Shown in pieces: positions 1 to 5,849 of a stretch of 12,139 bases of DNA. The DNA is taken from positions 1 through 12,139 of the forward strand of contig DATABS010000065.1 in NCBI GenBank assembly GCA_036259475.1, in the 5' to 3' direction. A model generated the notes under the pieces. The model was not told where the DNA came from. It made no database searches and saw nothing but the letters and a program-made list of their open reading frames with translations. The stretch's first letter is position 1, and each line of letters starts with the position of its first letter. The DNA comes from ZC4RG17 sp036259475 (GTDB lineage Bacteria > Actinomycetota > Acidimicrobiia > Spongiisociales > ZC4RG35). A program made the position numbers and the translations under genes.

Positions 1-1143
1 CCCGAGACCGCCCAGATACAGCGGCCGTGACACCATCGGCCAGGCGGTCGACTCCTCGGCGACGGTCTGCACGTCGGGATACTCGGCATAGACCGTCTGG
101 TTGAGGTCACGCAGGAACTCCAGCGCCTCCAGGTTCTCCCGTCCGCCGTATTTGTTGGGGATCCACTCCCCTTCCTCTCGGGAGTAATCGAGGTAGAGCA
201 TCGAGGCGACGGCATCGACCCGCAGACCGTCGATGTGATAGCGGTCGAGCCAGAAGAGAGCGCTGGAGATGAGGAACGCCGGCACCTCCGCCCGCCCGTA
301 ATTGAAGATCCACGACTTCCAGTCGGGGTGGAATCCCTGACGAGGGTCGGCGTGCTCGAATAGGTGAGTCCCGTCGAAGTAGCCGAGGCCATGCTCATCG
401 GAAGGGAAATGTGAGGGCACCCAGTCGAGTAGCACGCCGATGCCGGCCTGGTGCAGCATATCGACCAGGAACATGAAGTCTTGGGGCGTCCCAAAGCGGC
501 TGGTGGGAGCGAAGTATCCGGTGGTCTGGTAGCCCCAAGACCCGTAGAACGGGTGCTCCATCACCGGCAGGAACTCCACGTGGGTGAATCCCATCTCTGA
601 GACGTACTCGGCCAGCAGTGGCGCCAACTCTCGGTAGGTGAGGAACCGCTCGGGATCAGAGGGATCCCGCCGCCACGAGCCGAGGTGGAGTTCGTAGACG
701 CTGATCGGGTCGGCCAGACGGCTGGTCTCGCCTCGAGACGCCATCCAGTCGCCGTCGCGCCATTCGTATTCCAGGTCCCACACCTTGGAAGCGGTCCGCG
801 GCGGCGTCTCGTGATGGAACCCGAAGGGATCAGCTTTCTCGACCTGGTAGGAGCCGTTGGTGATCCGGTACTTGTACGAGTTGGTCGGTCGCGCTTCCTG
901 TATCAGGCCGGTCCACACACCGGAATTACCCACGGCCTTCAGCCGGTCGGCGGACGGATCCCAGCCGTTCCAGTCTCCGATGACCGACACTGAGTCGGCG
1001 TTGGGCGCCCACACCGCGAAATAGACACCGGACCCGTCACCGGCAACGTGGGAGCCCATTTTCTCGTAGAGCCGATAGTGCGATCCCTCGTTCCACAGGT
1101 AGATGTCGTCGTCGGTCAGCAGCGTGACATCTGAGGTCGTCAT
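1..1143 (-). CDS. glgB: 1,4-alpha-glucan branching enzyme GlgB, N-terminal 381 residues (runs off the left edge)
   Basis: GlgB cuts alpha-1,4-glucan chains and rejoins them through alpha-1,6 bonds, forming the branches of glycogen in the cytoplasm. The visible part has an N-terminal CBM48/E-set domain (about residues 20-110, with the FAVWAPNADSVSVIGDWNGW signature) followed by the GH13 barrel. Motifs in order include GSWGYQTTGYFAPTSRFGTP, VLLDWVPSHFPSDEHGL and DGLRVDAVASMLYLDY, whose Asp310 is the expected nucleophile, then VAEESTAWP with Glu363 as the expected acid/base. Their spacing of 53 residues is that of E. coli GlgB. The rest of the barrel and the C-terminal beta domain lie outside the window. 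The ATG at 1143 is preceded by a GAGGA Shine-Dalgarno element, and a promoter is suggested at 1171-1200. The gene is divergent from the tRNA-Gly gene. No other glycogen genes are visible. Confidence 0.96.
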   Translation of the reverse strand, partial: MTTSDVTLLTDDDIYLWNEGSHYRLYEKMGSHVAGDGSGVYFAVWAPNADSVSVIGDWNGWDPSADRLKAVGNSGVWTGLIQEARPTNSYKYRITNGSYQVEKADPFGFHHETPPRTASKVWDLEYEWRDGDWMASRGETSRLADPISVYELHLGSWRRDPSDPERFLTYRELAPLLAEYVSEMGFTHVEFLPVMEHPFYGSWGYQTTGYFAPTSRFGTPQDFMFLVDMLHQAGIGVLLDWVPSHFPSDEHGLGYFDGTHLFEHADPRQGFHPDWKSWIFNYGRAEVPAFLISSALFWLDRYHIDGLRVDAVASMLYLDYSREEGEWIPNKYGGRENLEALEFLRDLNQTVYAEYPDVQTVAEESTAWPMVSRPLYLGGLG

Positions 1144-1170
1144 TCCATTCCTCGCCGAGGGCTCAATGGA

Positions 1171-1200
1171 AAGATTCGACAGGTGTGGGGACTACGTCAA
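1171..1200 (-). promoter_or_regulatory. Probable sigma-70 type promoter of glgB
   Basis: On the minus strand TTGACG (1200-1195) is separated by 18 nt from AATCTT (1176-1171). The -35 box is close to consensus and the -10 box is weak. Transcription would start roughly 20 nt before the ATG, leaving room for the GAGGA ribosome-binding site. Assigned by eye. Confidence 0.4.
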
Positions 1201-1232
1201 ACGGCGCTGTGCGCTGGCGACCTGGTGGCGAG

Positions 1233-1238
1233 TAAAAT
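1233..1238 (+). promoter_or_regulatory. -10 box of the tRNA-Gly gene
   Basis: TAAAAT lies 10 nt before the first base of the tRNA, the expected distance for a -10 element in front of a short tRNA leader. No convincing -35 box is seen. Confidence 0.5.
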
Positions 1239-1248
1239 GGCCGGAGCT

Positions 1249-1319
1249 GCGGGTGTAGTTCAATGGTAGAACACGAGCTTCCCAAGCTCGGGACGCGGGT
1301 TCGATTCCCGTCACCCGCT
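1249..1319 (+). tRNA. tRNA-Gly (anticodon CCC)
   Basis: The 71-nt gene folds into a full cloverleaf. The acceptor stem GCGGGTG pairs with CACCCGC and the discriminator base is T. The D-arm is GTTC-AATGGTA-GAAC, and the anticodon arm is CGAGC-TTCCCAA-GCTCG with CCC at positions 34-36, so it reads GGG codons. The T-arm holds the invariant GGTTCGATTCC. CCA is not encoded. Its 3' half is repeated twice immediately downstream. Confidence 0.97.
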
Positions 1320-1433
1320 CAACAAGCTCGGGACGCGGGTTCGATTCCCGTCACCCCCTCAACTGCAGTCACCGCAGAACACAAGGCTCTACCCAACTGC
1401 TCGGGACGCGGGTTCGATTCCCGTCACCCGCTC
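1283..1433 (+). repeat. Three copies of the tRNA-Gly 3' half (attachment-site-like repeats)
   Basis: The anticodon 3' strand, T-arm and acceptor 3' strand of the tRNA occur three times. Copy 1 is inside the gene (1283-1320). Copy 2 (1323-1360) is offset by exactly 40 bp and differs by one base (G1317 is C1357, which would break acceptor pairing). Copy 3 (1399-1433) matches 1286-1320 over 35 bp without a mismatch. tRNA 3' ends are the usual attB of tyrosine-recombinase integrative elements, which leave such duplicated 3' ends. No integrase or element gene lies between the copies, so either old integration/excision scars or local tandem duplication would explain them. Confidence 0.85.
1361..1432 (+). 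pseudogene. Degenerate tRNA-Gly copy with an intact 3' half
   Basis: The 5' part aligns loosely with the functional tRNA. TGCAGT (1364-1369) matches TGTAGT of the D-arm start, AGAACAC (1376-1382) is identical to 1268-1274, and CCCAA (1392-1396) matches the anticodon loop, with small insertions and deletions between. The D-loop GG, the anticodon stem pairing and the 5' acceptor strand are lost, so it should not form a working tRNA. The 3' half is identical to the functional gene. The alignment of the 5' part is by eye and could be partly chance. Confidence 0.5.
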
Positions 1434-1445
1434 CGCAGAAGATCT

Positions 1446-1484
1446 GTGAGGATTTTCGCACCGGTACGGTTCAGAAATCTTCAC
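1446..1484 (+). terminator. Hairpin behind the tRNA region, probably a terminator or processing site
   Basis: GTGAGGATTTT (1446-1456) pairs with GAAATCTTCAC (1474-1484). An inner ACCG-GTA-CGGT stem lies in the loop. Two of the eleven outer pairs are G-U wobbles in plus-strand RNA; on the other strand they would be C-A mismatches, so the fold belongs to the plus-strand transcript. There is no T-tract. The outer arms closely resemble those of the hairpin after rplI (9663-9701). Confidence 0.55.
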
Positions 1485-1535
1485 GGAGGTTGGGTCACCT
1501 CGCTCCGCCCGACCGGGAGTACTCTGCCGCCGACC

Positions 1536-2741
1536 TTGGCCAGGGACTCTGCCACCCACCACTCGAAGCCCGCTTCACTCGCCGACTCGGACCGCGCCCA
1601 GATCGAGGTTTGGTTCGTCCGACGCGGCGTACCGCAGCTGATCGACGACTACACCGAAGAGCTGCGCATGGATGCCCGGGCGGGACCGTACGTCCTGGCC
1701 TGGCTCGTTGTGGGTACCGTCCTGTGGTGGGGTACCAGACCCGACTGGTCTCCGCTGCTCAACCTCGTCGGGATCATCGCCACACTCGCCAGCATGGCTC
1801 TGGGAGTAGCGGCAATTCGCGCCGTCCGCGGTCACGTCATGTGGTGGGTGGACCGGCGACTGGAGGGAGTGGACACCTTCAGTCTCGGCATCTTGGTGGC
1901 CATTCCTTCGATGATCATCGAGCAATCGGTGGGCCGGGGAATACGGGATGGCCGCGAGCTCCTGATCGGCATGGGGGTGATCTACGTCGTGATCGGGCTG
2001 GGCCTTCTGTCGATTGGTTGGTGGAGTCTCGGCCGTCTGCGCGGGGAGCTGAGCCGAATCGCCGACCTGTTGGCCCGCACTCTGCCCATCCTTCTCGTTC
2101 TGGTGCTCTTTCTGGTGTTCGCCGCCGAATTGTGGGAGGCAGCTCATCTCCTCTCCGGCTGGGAGCTCCTGGGTGTTGTCCTCCTGCTGGTGCTCATCGC
2201 GACTCTCCTGGTTCTCACGTCGCTCCGCTCGGAGGTTCGGGCACTCGAAGAGGCTGGGTGGGAGACCATGCGCGCCTTGGCGGCGGAAACCCCGGCGTCT
2301 GGCTTGTCGGAGGCCGCTCCGTCGTCCCCGGTGCCGTCTCTGCGGTTCCTTCAGCGGCTCAACGTGACAGCTCTGGCGGTCATCGCTCAGCTCATCCAGT
2401 CGGCCTTCGTAGCCCTCCTGGTGAGTGCCTTCTTGGTCGTCTTCGGATTGCTCGTACTCCCCGTAGCGCTTCAGGAGACGTGGATCGGCGGAGACGTCGT
2501 CTCCCTCGCCCAGTTCGAGCTCCTCGGTGAGACCCGAATCCTGTCCAGGGAGCTCGTGAGCATCGCCGTCCTGCTCGGCAGCGTGACTGGGCTGTATTTC
2601 ACGGGGCTCGCTGTGACCGATTCGGCGTATCGCACCGCCCACTTCGAGCGAATGCTCCAAGAGGTCCGTCAGCTAGTTGCGGCTCACGCCTTCTACACGG
2701 CGGCGATCCGAGGGCAGTTGAGCGCGACAGACGTCAGTTGA
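1536..2741 (+). CDS. Integral membrane protein of unknown function, about eight transmembrane helices
   Basis: I do not recognise a characterised family. Counting from the TTG at 1536 it has 401 residues. A cytoplasmic-looking N-terminus contains EVWFVRRGVPQLIDDYT (about 24-40), which resembles a motif seen before the first helix in conserved actinobacterial membrane proteins (from memory). Hydrophobic segments follow at about 50-66, 73-96, 115-130, 142-163, 182-200, 209-229, 278-308 and 337-359. A hydrophilic linker (231-275) splits the helices six and two. The start is uncertain. The frame is open back to 1263, but that part crosses the tRNA and its repeats, and the GTG at 1446 sits in the hairpin stem. 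TTG 1536 lies 10 nt after a possible -10 box (TACTCT, 1520-1525). ATG 1668, with GAAGAG upstream, would remove the conserved N-terminal motif. Confidence 0.75.
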   Translation: MARDSATHHSKPASLADSDRAQIEVWFVRRGVPQLIDDYTEELRMDARAGPYVLAWLVVGTVLWWGTRPDWSPLLNLVGIIATLASMALGVAAIRAVRGHVMWWVDRRLEGVDTFSLGILVAIPSMIIEQSVGRGIRDGRELLIGMGVIYVVIGLGLLSIGWWSLGRLRGELSRIADLLARTLPILLVLVLFLVFAAELWEAAHLLSGWELLGVVLLLVLIATLLVLTSLRSEVRALEEAGWETMRALAAETPASGLSEAAPSSPVPSLRFLQRLNVTALAVIAQLIQSAFVALLVSAFLVVFGLLVLPVALQETWIGGDVVSLAQFELLGETRILSRELVSIAVLLGSVTGLYFTGLAVTDSAYRTAHFERMLQEVRQLVAAHAFYTAAIRGQLSATDVS

Positions 2742-2777
2742 ACGTCGTTTCGGCTGCTTGGGAACCGATCATCGGTG

Positions 2778-2783
2778 TACCCT
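2778..2783 (+). promoter_or_regulatory. -10 box of a leaderless promoter for the DUF1761 gene
   Basis: TACCCT is followed by exactly 6 nt and then the ATG at 2790, so transcription would start at the A of ATG. No Shine-Dalgarno element is present. The same geometry recurs before dcd and before the M15 lipoprotein gene. Confidence 0.5.
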
Positions 2784-2789
2784 TCCCGC

Positions 2790-3209
2790 ATGCCTCCAGT
2801 CAACATATGGGCAGTGCTGTTGGCCACGCTGTCCACGATGATCGTCGGATCGATCTGGTACACCCCCAAGGTTTTCGGCAATCGGTGGATGCAACTCACC
2901 GGAGTCGAGCCCGGCGAGACCTCCAGCGCAGTCGGGCCGATCATCATCACCGTGATCGTCAGCTTCGTTACGGCCTACGCCCTGGCGATCCTGACCACGA
3001 TGGCGCACGAGTTCAACGGCGGCAGCTACCTGGGAAACGCTTTGTTGATCGGGGTGATCGGTTGGGCCGGCTTCACCGCCGCCCGTTTCATCACCCACGA
3101 CGCGTTCGAGGGTCGTCCCACCGCTTTGACGACACTCAATATCGGCAACGAACTCGTCACCGTGCTGGTGATGGCGCTGATAATCGGCGCATTCGGCAGC
3201 CCCGCCTAG
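2790..3209 (+). CDS. DUF1761 family small membrane protein
   Basis: This is a 139-residue protein with four hydrophobic segments. The opening resembles the DUF1761 signature: VNIWAVLLATLSTMIVGSIWY is followed by TPKVFGNRWMQL, matching the family pattern of a first helix ending in WY, then P..FG..W. Helices 2 to 4 cover VGPIIITVIVSFVTAYALA, LGNALLIGVIGWAGFTAA and LVTVLVMALIIGAFG. No function is established for the family. A GTG at 2775 would add five residues, but the ATG at 2790 fits the leaderless -10 spacing. It lies 48 bp after the preceding membrane protein and 29 bp before dcd; each neighbour seems to have its own promoter. Confidence 0.82.
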   Translation: MPPVNIWAVLLATLSTMIVGSIWYTPKVFGNRWMQLTGVEPGETSSAVGPIIITVIVSFVTAYALAILTTMAHEFNGGSYLGNALLIGVIGWAGFTAARFITHDAFEGRPTALTTLNIGNELVTVLVMALIIGAFGSPA

Positions 3210-3226
3210 GCCAGAAACCTGCCGGG

Positions 3227-3232
3227 TAGCAT
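3227..3232 (+). promoter_or_regulatory. -10 box of a leaderless promoter for dcd
   Basis: TAGCAT stands 6 nt before the GTG start at 3239. There is no ribosome-binding site, and the start codon would be the first transcribed base. Confidence 0.55.
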
Positions 3233-3238
3233 CGCGGC

Positions 3239-3802
3239 GTGATCTTTTCCGACCGCACGATCAAGGAGGCTCTTGCTGACGGCCGCATCGCCGTCGATCC
3301 CCTTGAGCCCTCATACATCCAGCCGTCGAGTATCGACCTTCGGGTCGATCGAGGGTTCCGGGTGTTCGAGAACCACCGTCATCCCGCCATCGACCCTCGC
3401 TCACCGCAGGACGACATCACCAAGCTCGTTGAGGTGGAAGGGGATGATCCGTTCATCCTCCACCCCGGCGAGTTCGTGCTCGGATCCACGCTGGAGCGGG
3501 TCAGCCTCGGCCTCGACGTGGTGGCCCGTCTGGAAGGCAAGTCGTCCCTCGGCCGCCTGGGCCTGCTGATACACAGCACCGCCGGTTTCGTCGACCCGGG
3601 CTTTTCAGGCGCGATCACGCTCGAGCTGTCGAACGTCGCCACCCTTCCGATCGCCATCTATCCCGGGATGAAGATCGGCCAGATCAGCTTCTACCAGATG
3701 ACCACCGCCGCCGACCACCCGTATGGCTCGCCGGAGCTCGGTTCGAAGTATCAAGGTCAGAGCGGCCCGACACCCAGCCGATCTCATCAGGATTTCCACT
3801 AA
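3239..3802 (+). CDS. dcd: dCTP deaminase, probably the bifunctional (dUMP-forming) type
   Basis: The enzyme deaminates dCTP in the cytoplasm to supply dUMP for thymidylate synthesis. The protein has 187 residues, as expected. Family motifs run through the whole length: IQPSSIDLRVD (27-37), HPGEFVLGST (75-84), RLEGKSSLGRLGLLIHSTAG (97-116), the conserved ITLELSN with the catalytic Glu129, YPGMKIGQ (141-148) and GSKYQGQSGPTPSRS (168-182). It closely resembles, from memory, the Mycobacterium tuberculosis enzyme that both deaminates dCTP and hydrolyses the triphosphate (Dcd:Dut). Whether this one is bifunctional is inferred from that resemblance. The GTG start has no Shine-Dalgarno sequence but sits 6 nt behind a TAGCAT box. 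Confidence 0.96.
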   Translation: MIFSDRTIKEALADGRIAVDPLEPSYIQPSSIDLRVDRGFRVFENHRHPAIDPRSPQDDITKLVEVEGDDPFILHPGEFVLGSTLERVSLGLDVVARLEGKSSLGRLGLLIHSTAGFVDPGFSGAITLELSNVATLPIAIYPGMKIGQISFYQMTTAADHPYGSPELGSKYQGQSGPTPSRSHQDFH

Positions 3803-3951
3803 AGCACCAGCCGCATCGCGCCGATAGCTAGATCGAACGACCACGGATTTCAACTCCCTCCTTCGGAGTCCCTTCCTCCTCCGACCTCCCCAGATCCGTG
3901 GGCACGACGGCCCCGGGCTCAGCCCGGGGCCGTACCGCGTCCCGCCCTTCC
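3803..3951 (+). terminator. Structured dcd-to-lipoprotein intergenic region with two nested hairpin systems
   Basis: An outer stem CCACGGAT (3841-3848) / ATCCGTGG (3894-3901) encloses a small ACTCC/GGAGT hairpin (3853-3869). Directly after it is a perfect 12-bp stem, ACGGCCCCGGGC (3907-3918) / GCCCGGGGCCGT (3922-3933), with a 3-nt loop. The second is the likely rho-independent-like terminator of dcd, although it lacks a T-tract, as is common at high GC. No gene is seen here; minus-strand open frames over it are shadows. Confidence 0.55.
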
Positions 3952-3957
3952 TAGTCT
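3952..3957 (+). promoter_or_regulatory. -10 box of a leaderless promoter for the M15 lipoprotein gene
   Basis: TAGTCT stands 6 nt before the ATG at 3964, and no Shine-Dalgarno element is present. It is the third occurrence of this spacing in the plus-strand block. Confidence 0.5.
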
Positions 3958-3963
3958 CTGCCG

Positions 3964-5130
3964 ATGGAGACAACACGCTCCTATCTTGTGGTCCTTCTGG
4001 TCGGCCTGGTCGTCGCATGCGCCGGTCCCATCGCCACACCCCCCTCGACCACCCAGCAAGCGCCCGTCACACCTCCGGAGACGACCTCGTCTACGGCCGA
4101 GCCCGCTCCGGCCGTCACGACTCTGCCGTCCACCACTGCAGGACCCACCACATACCTCGTCTGGGCCTCGGGTGGGCTCGAGCCAGATCTCGCCGCGTCA
4201 TTCCTCGAACGCTTCGAGCCGGTTTCCATCGTCAAGGGCGGGACTGTCGAGCTGCAGGCAGAGGACGGGTCGTTGATTCCGCTGGAAGGCCTGGCGGTCG
4301 ATCTTCGGACGCACCGACCGTTCGACCACCATGGCTTTGTGGCCGACCTCCGGCCCGGCTCGGTCGTTCTCGGCGCCAGCTCCGCCGCATTGCGGAAGGC
4401 CAGACCGGGAGACGTGCTCACGATGGACGGCGCTGAGTTCCAGGTGAGTGCGATCGTGCCCGATGAAGCGGTCAGCCACGCCGAGGTGGTGTTCGACCAG
4501 GCAGATCCGGCGCCGCAGCTTCGCCGCGACCGTTTTGCCCTCATCAGCTCGGAACTGTCACCGGACGAGTTCGAGACGGCGGTGCTGCAAATCGAAGCCG
4601 AGACACCTCTCCGCATCCTGTCTGAGGGCAATACGCCATGGTTCCGCCACGCCGACGGTGTCCTTCCCCAGGTCCTCATCAAGCGGGCGCTGGGCGAGTT
4701 CTCGTACACCAACCGATCCGGCGTGATGTTCGACCAGGACGACGAGTTCCGGGCCAACAAGATCGTCACGACCGACGTCCCGAGAATCGGCGAGACGGTG
4801 TGTCATCGGGTGGTCACGGAGATGCTCACCGGCGCCATGAACCAGCTGATCGACGAGGGCCTGGCGGATCTGGTCGAGCCCGTCGACTACGGAGGCTGCT
4901 GGTCGCCCCGGTTCATCCGCGGCGACGGCGGAACGACATCGGGCCTGTCACGGCACGCCTGGGGAGCCGCGGTGGATATCAACGTCGCAGCAAATCCCTA
5001 CGGGACATCCGGCAATCAGGGTCCTCGTCTGGTAGAGACGATGGAAGCGTGGGGGTTCACGTGGGGTGGTCGCTGGCTCGTACCTGATCCGATGCATTTC
5101 GAGTACGCCGTGGCGCCGGGCGATGAGTGA
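3964..5130 (+). CDS. VanY-like D-alanyl-D-alanine carboxypeptidase (peptidase M15) lipoprotein
   Basis: M15 enzymes are zinc peptidases that trim D-Ala-containing peptidoglycan stems. The 388-residue product starts with a lipoprotein signal (hydrophobic residues 7-18, lipobox LVVAC, Cys19), then a Pro/Thr/Ser-rich tether to about residue 60. The C-terminal domain carries SRHAWGAAVDIN, with zinc ligands His331 and Asp338, and DPMHFEY with His378, the third ligand; Asp375 is a candidate catalytic acid. Between them, residues 62-190 form a domain I cannot assign; GSVVLGASSAALRKARPGDV resembles the extracytoplasmic domain of MacB-like permeases, an impression only. Substrate may be peptidoglycan, but M15 also includes endopeptidases. 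The gene converges with the coiled-coil gene, with 4 nt between stop codons and no room for a terminator. Confidence 0.88.
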   Translation: METTRSYLVVLLVGLVVACAGPIATPPSTTQQAPVTPPETTSSTAEPAPAVTTLPSTTAGPTTYLVWASGGLEPDLAASFLERFEPVSIVKGGTVELQAEDGSLIPLEGLAVDLRTHRPFDHHGFVADLRPGSVVLGASSAALRKARPGDVLTMDGAEFQVSAIVPDEAVSHAEVVFDQADPAPQLRRDRFALISSELSPDEFETAVLQIEAETPLRILSEGNTPWFRHADGVLPQVLIKRALGEFSYTNRSGVMFDQDDEFRANKIVTTDVPRIGETVCHRVVTEMLTGAMNQLIDEGLADLVEPVDYGGCWSPRFIRGDGGTTSGLSRHAWGAAVDINVAANPYGTSGNQGPRLVETMEAWGFTWGGRWLVPDPMHFEYAVAPGDE

Positions 5131-5134
5131 CCGA

Positions 5135-5836
5135 TCAGCGCCGGCGTCGACGCCGTGCGTCCGCCTCCTTGCGAGCCTCCCGGGCGGCCTTCTCCGCCGA
5201 TCGAGCTTCTTCCTCGGCCGCCGTCGCGCGTTGACGGGCTTCGTCAGCTGCACGCCGCCGCGCCTCCGCCTGTTCGGCCAACTCCCGTGCACGAGCCTCC
5301 AGCCGCTCGATCTCGTCTTGTCGCGTCGCCTCATCGACGGCACCGACGGCGTCCTCCTCGCCGAGCTCGGTCGGGAAACTCGCCCCCGGCCATTGCGCTT
5401 CGATGTCAGCAGATCGAGTCAATGTTCCCTGCTGGAGCGCGGATTCGGTGTCCGGATCGCCAGCCGCGGCGAGCAGCGTCCGAGTCATCCGGTCCCGCAC
5501 AGGTCCTTCCGCTGAGTGGTCGGCTTCCTCCAGTACCGCGGCCGCAGACCGCATCAGCTCGTCGAGCAGGCGATTGCGTGTCTCCGACGCCCGGCGAAAG
5601 AACTCACCGCTCGACGCTTCCCGAATCTCCTGGTGAGTCGCAAGCAGCTCCTCTACCAGCTTCGGCTCCCGGCGGGCGACCTGATTGAGGGCCCAAGCAT
5701 CGGTGGTGGGCTTGCGCATGCGGGACACCGCCTCGGCTTCCTGGCGGCGATCCTCGCCCCGGAGACGTTTGACCAGGCGATCACGTTCGGCGGTGAACTC
5801 GTCGAGAGGAAGGCTGTAGAGCTCGTCGAATTCCAT
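5135..5836 (-). CDS. Conserved hypothetical protein with WALNQ motif and Arg/Ala/Glu coiled coil, in an operon with ku
   Basis: The product has 233 residues and no signal or membrane segment. Residues 1-75 hold the most family-like part: MEFDELYSLPLDEFTAERD, then a basic helix and RKPTTDAWALNQVARREP (41-58). I recall similar actinobacterial proteins of unknown function. Residues about 171-230 form one uninterrupted charged helix, rich in Arg, Ala and Glu, ending in six arginines, which could bind DNA or RNA. The ATG at 5836 is chosen because the upstream extension in this frame overlaps ku and is Arg/Pro-rich noise. It begins 13 nt after the ku stop with no Shine-Dalgarno sequence, so it is probably co-transcribed and perhaps coupled. 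A role in end-joining is inferred from position only. Confidence 0.82.
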   Translation of the reverse strand: MEFDELYSLPLDEFTAERDRLVKRLRGEDRRQEAEAVSRMRKPTTDAWALNQVARREPKLVEELLATHQEIREASSGEFFRRASETRNRLLDELMRSAAAVLEEADHSAEGPVRDRMTRTLLAAAGDPDTESALQQGTLTRSADIEAQWPGASFPTELGEEDAVGAVDEATRQDEIERLEARARELAEQAEARRRAADEARQRATAAEEEARSAEKAAREARKEADARRRRRR

Positions 5837-5849
5837 TGCGGGGGGAAGA

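Noticed and set aside
1383..1405. Antisense D-arm-like sequence (GAGCAGTTGGGTAGAGC on the minus strand)
   Set aside because: No acceptor, anticodon or T-arm of a minus-strand tRNA surrounds it in the right order; the plus-strand tRNA-Gly remnant explains the region better.
1263..1535. N-terminal extension of the membrane protein reading frame back to 1263
   Set aside because: It translates the tRNA-Gly gene and its repeats, including the hairpin at 1446-1484; the frame is open by chance.
1575..2660. Long minus-strand open frame opposite the membrane protein gene
   Set aside because: Its product is Gln/Asp/His-rich with no domain, while the plus frame gives clear transmembrane helices. It is a high-GC shadow.
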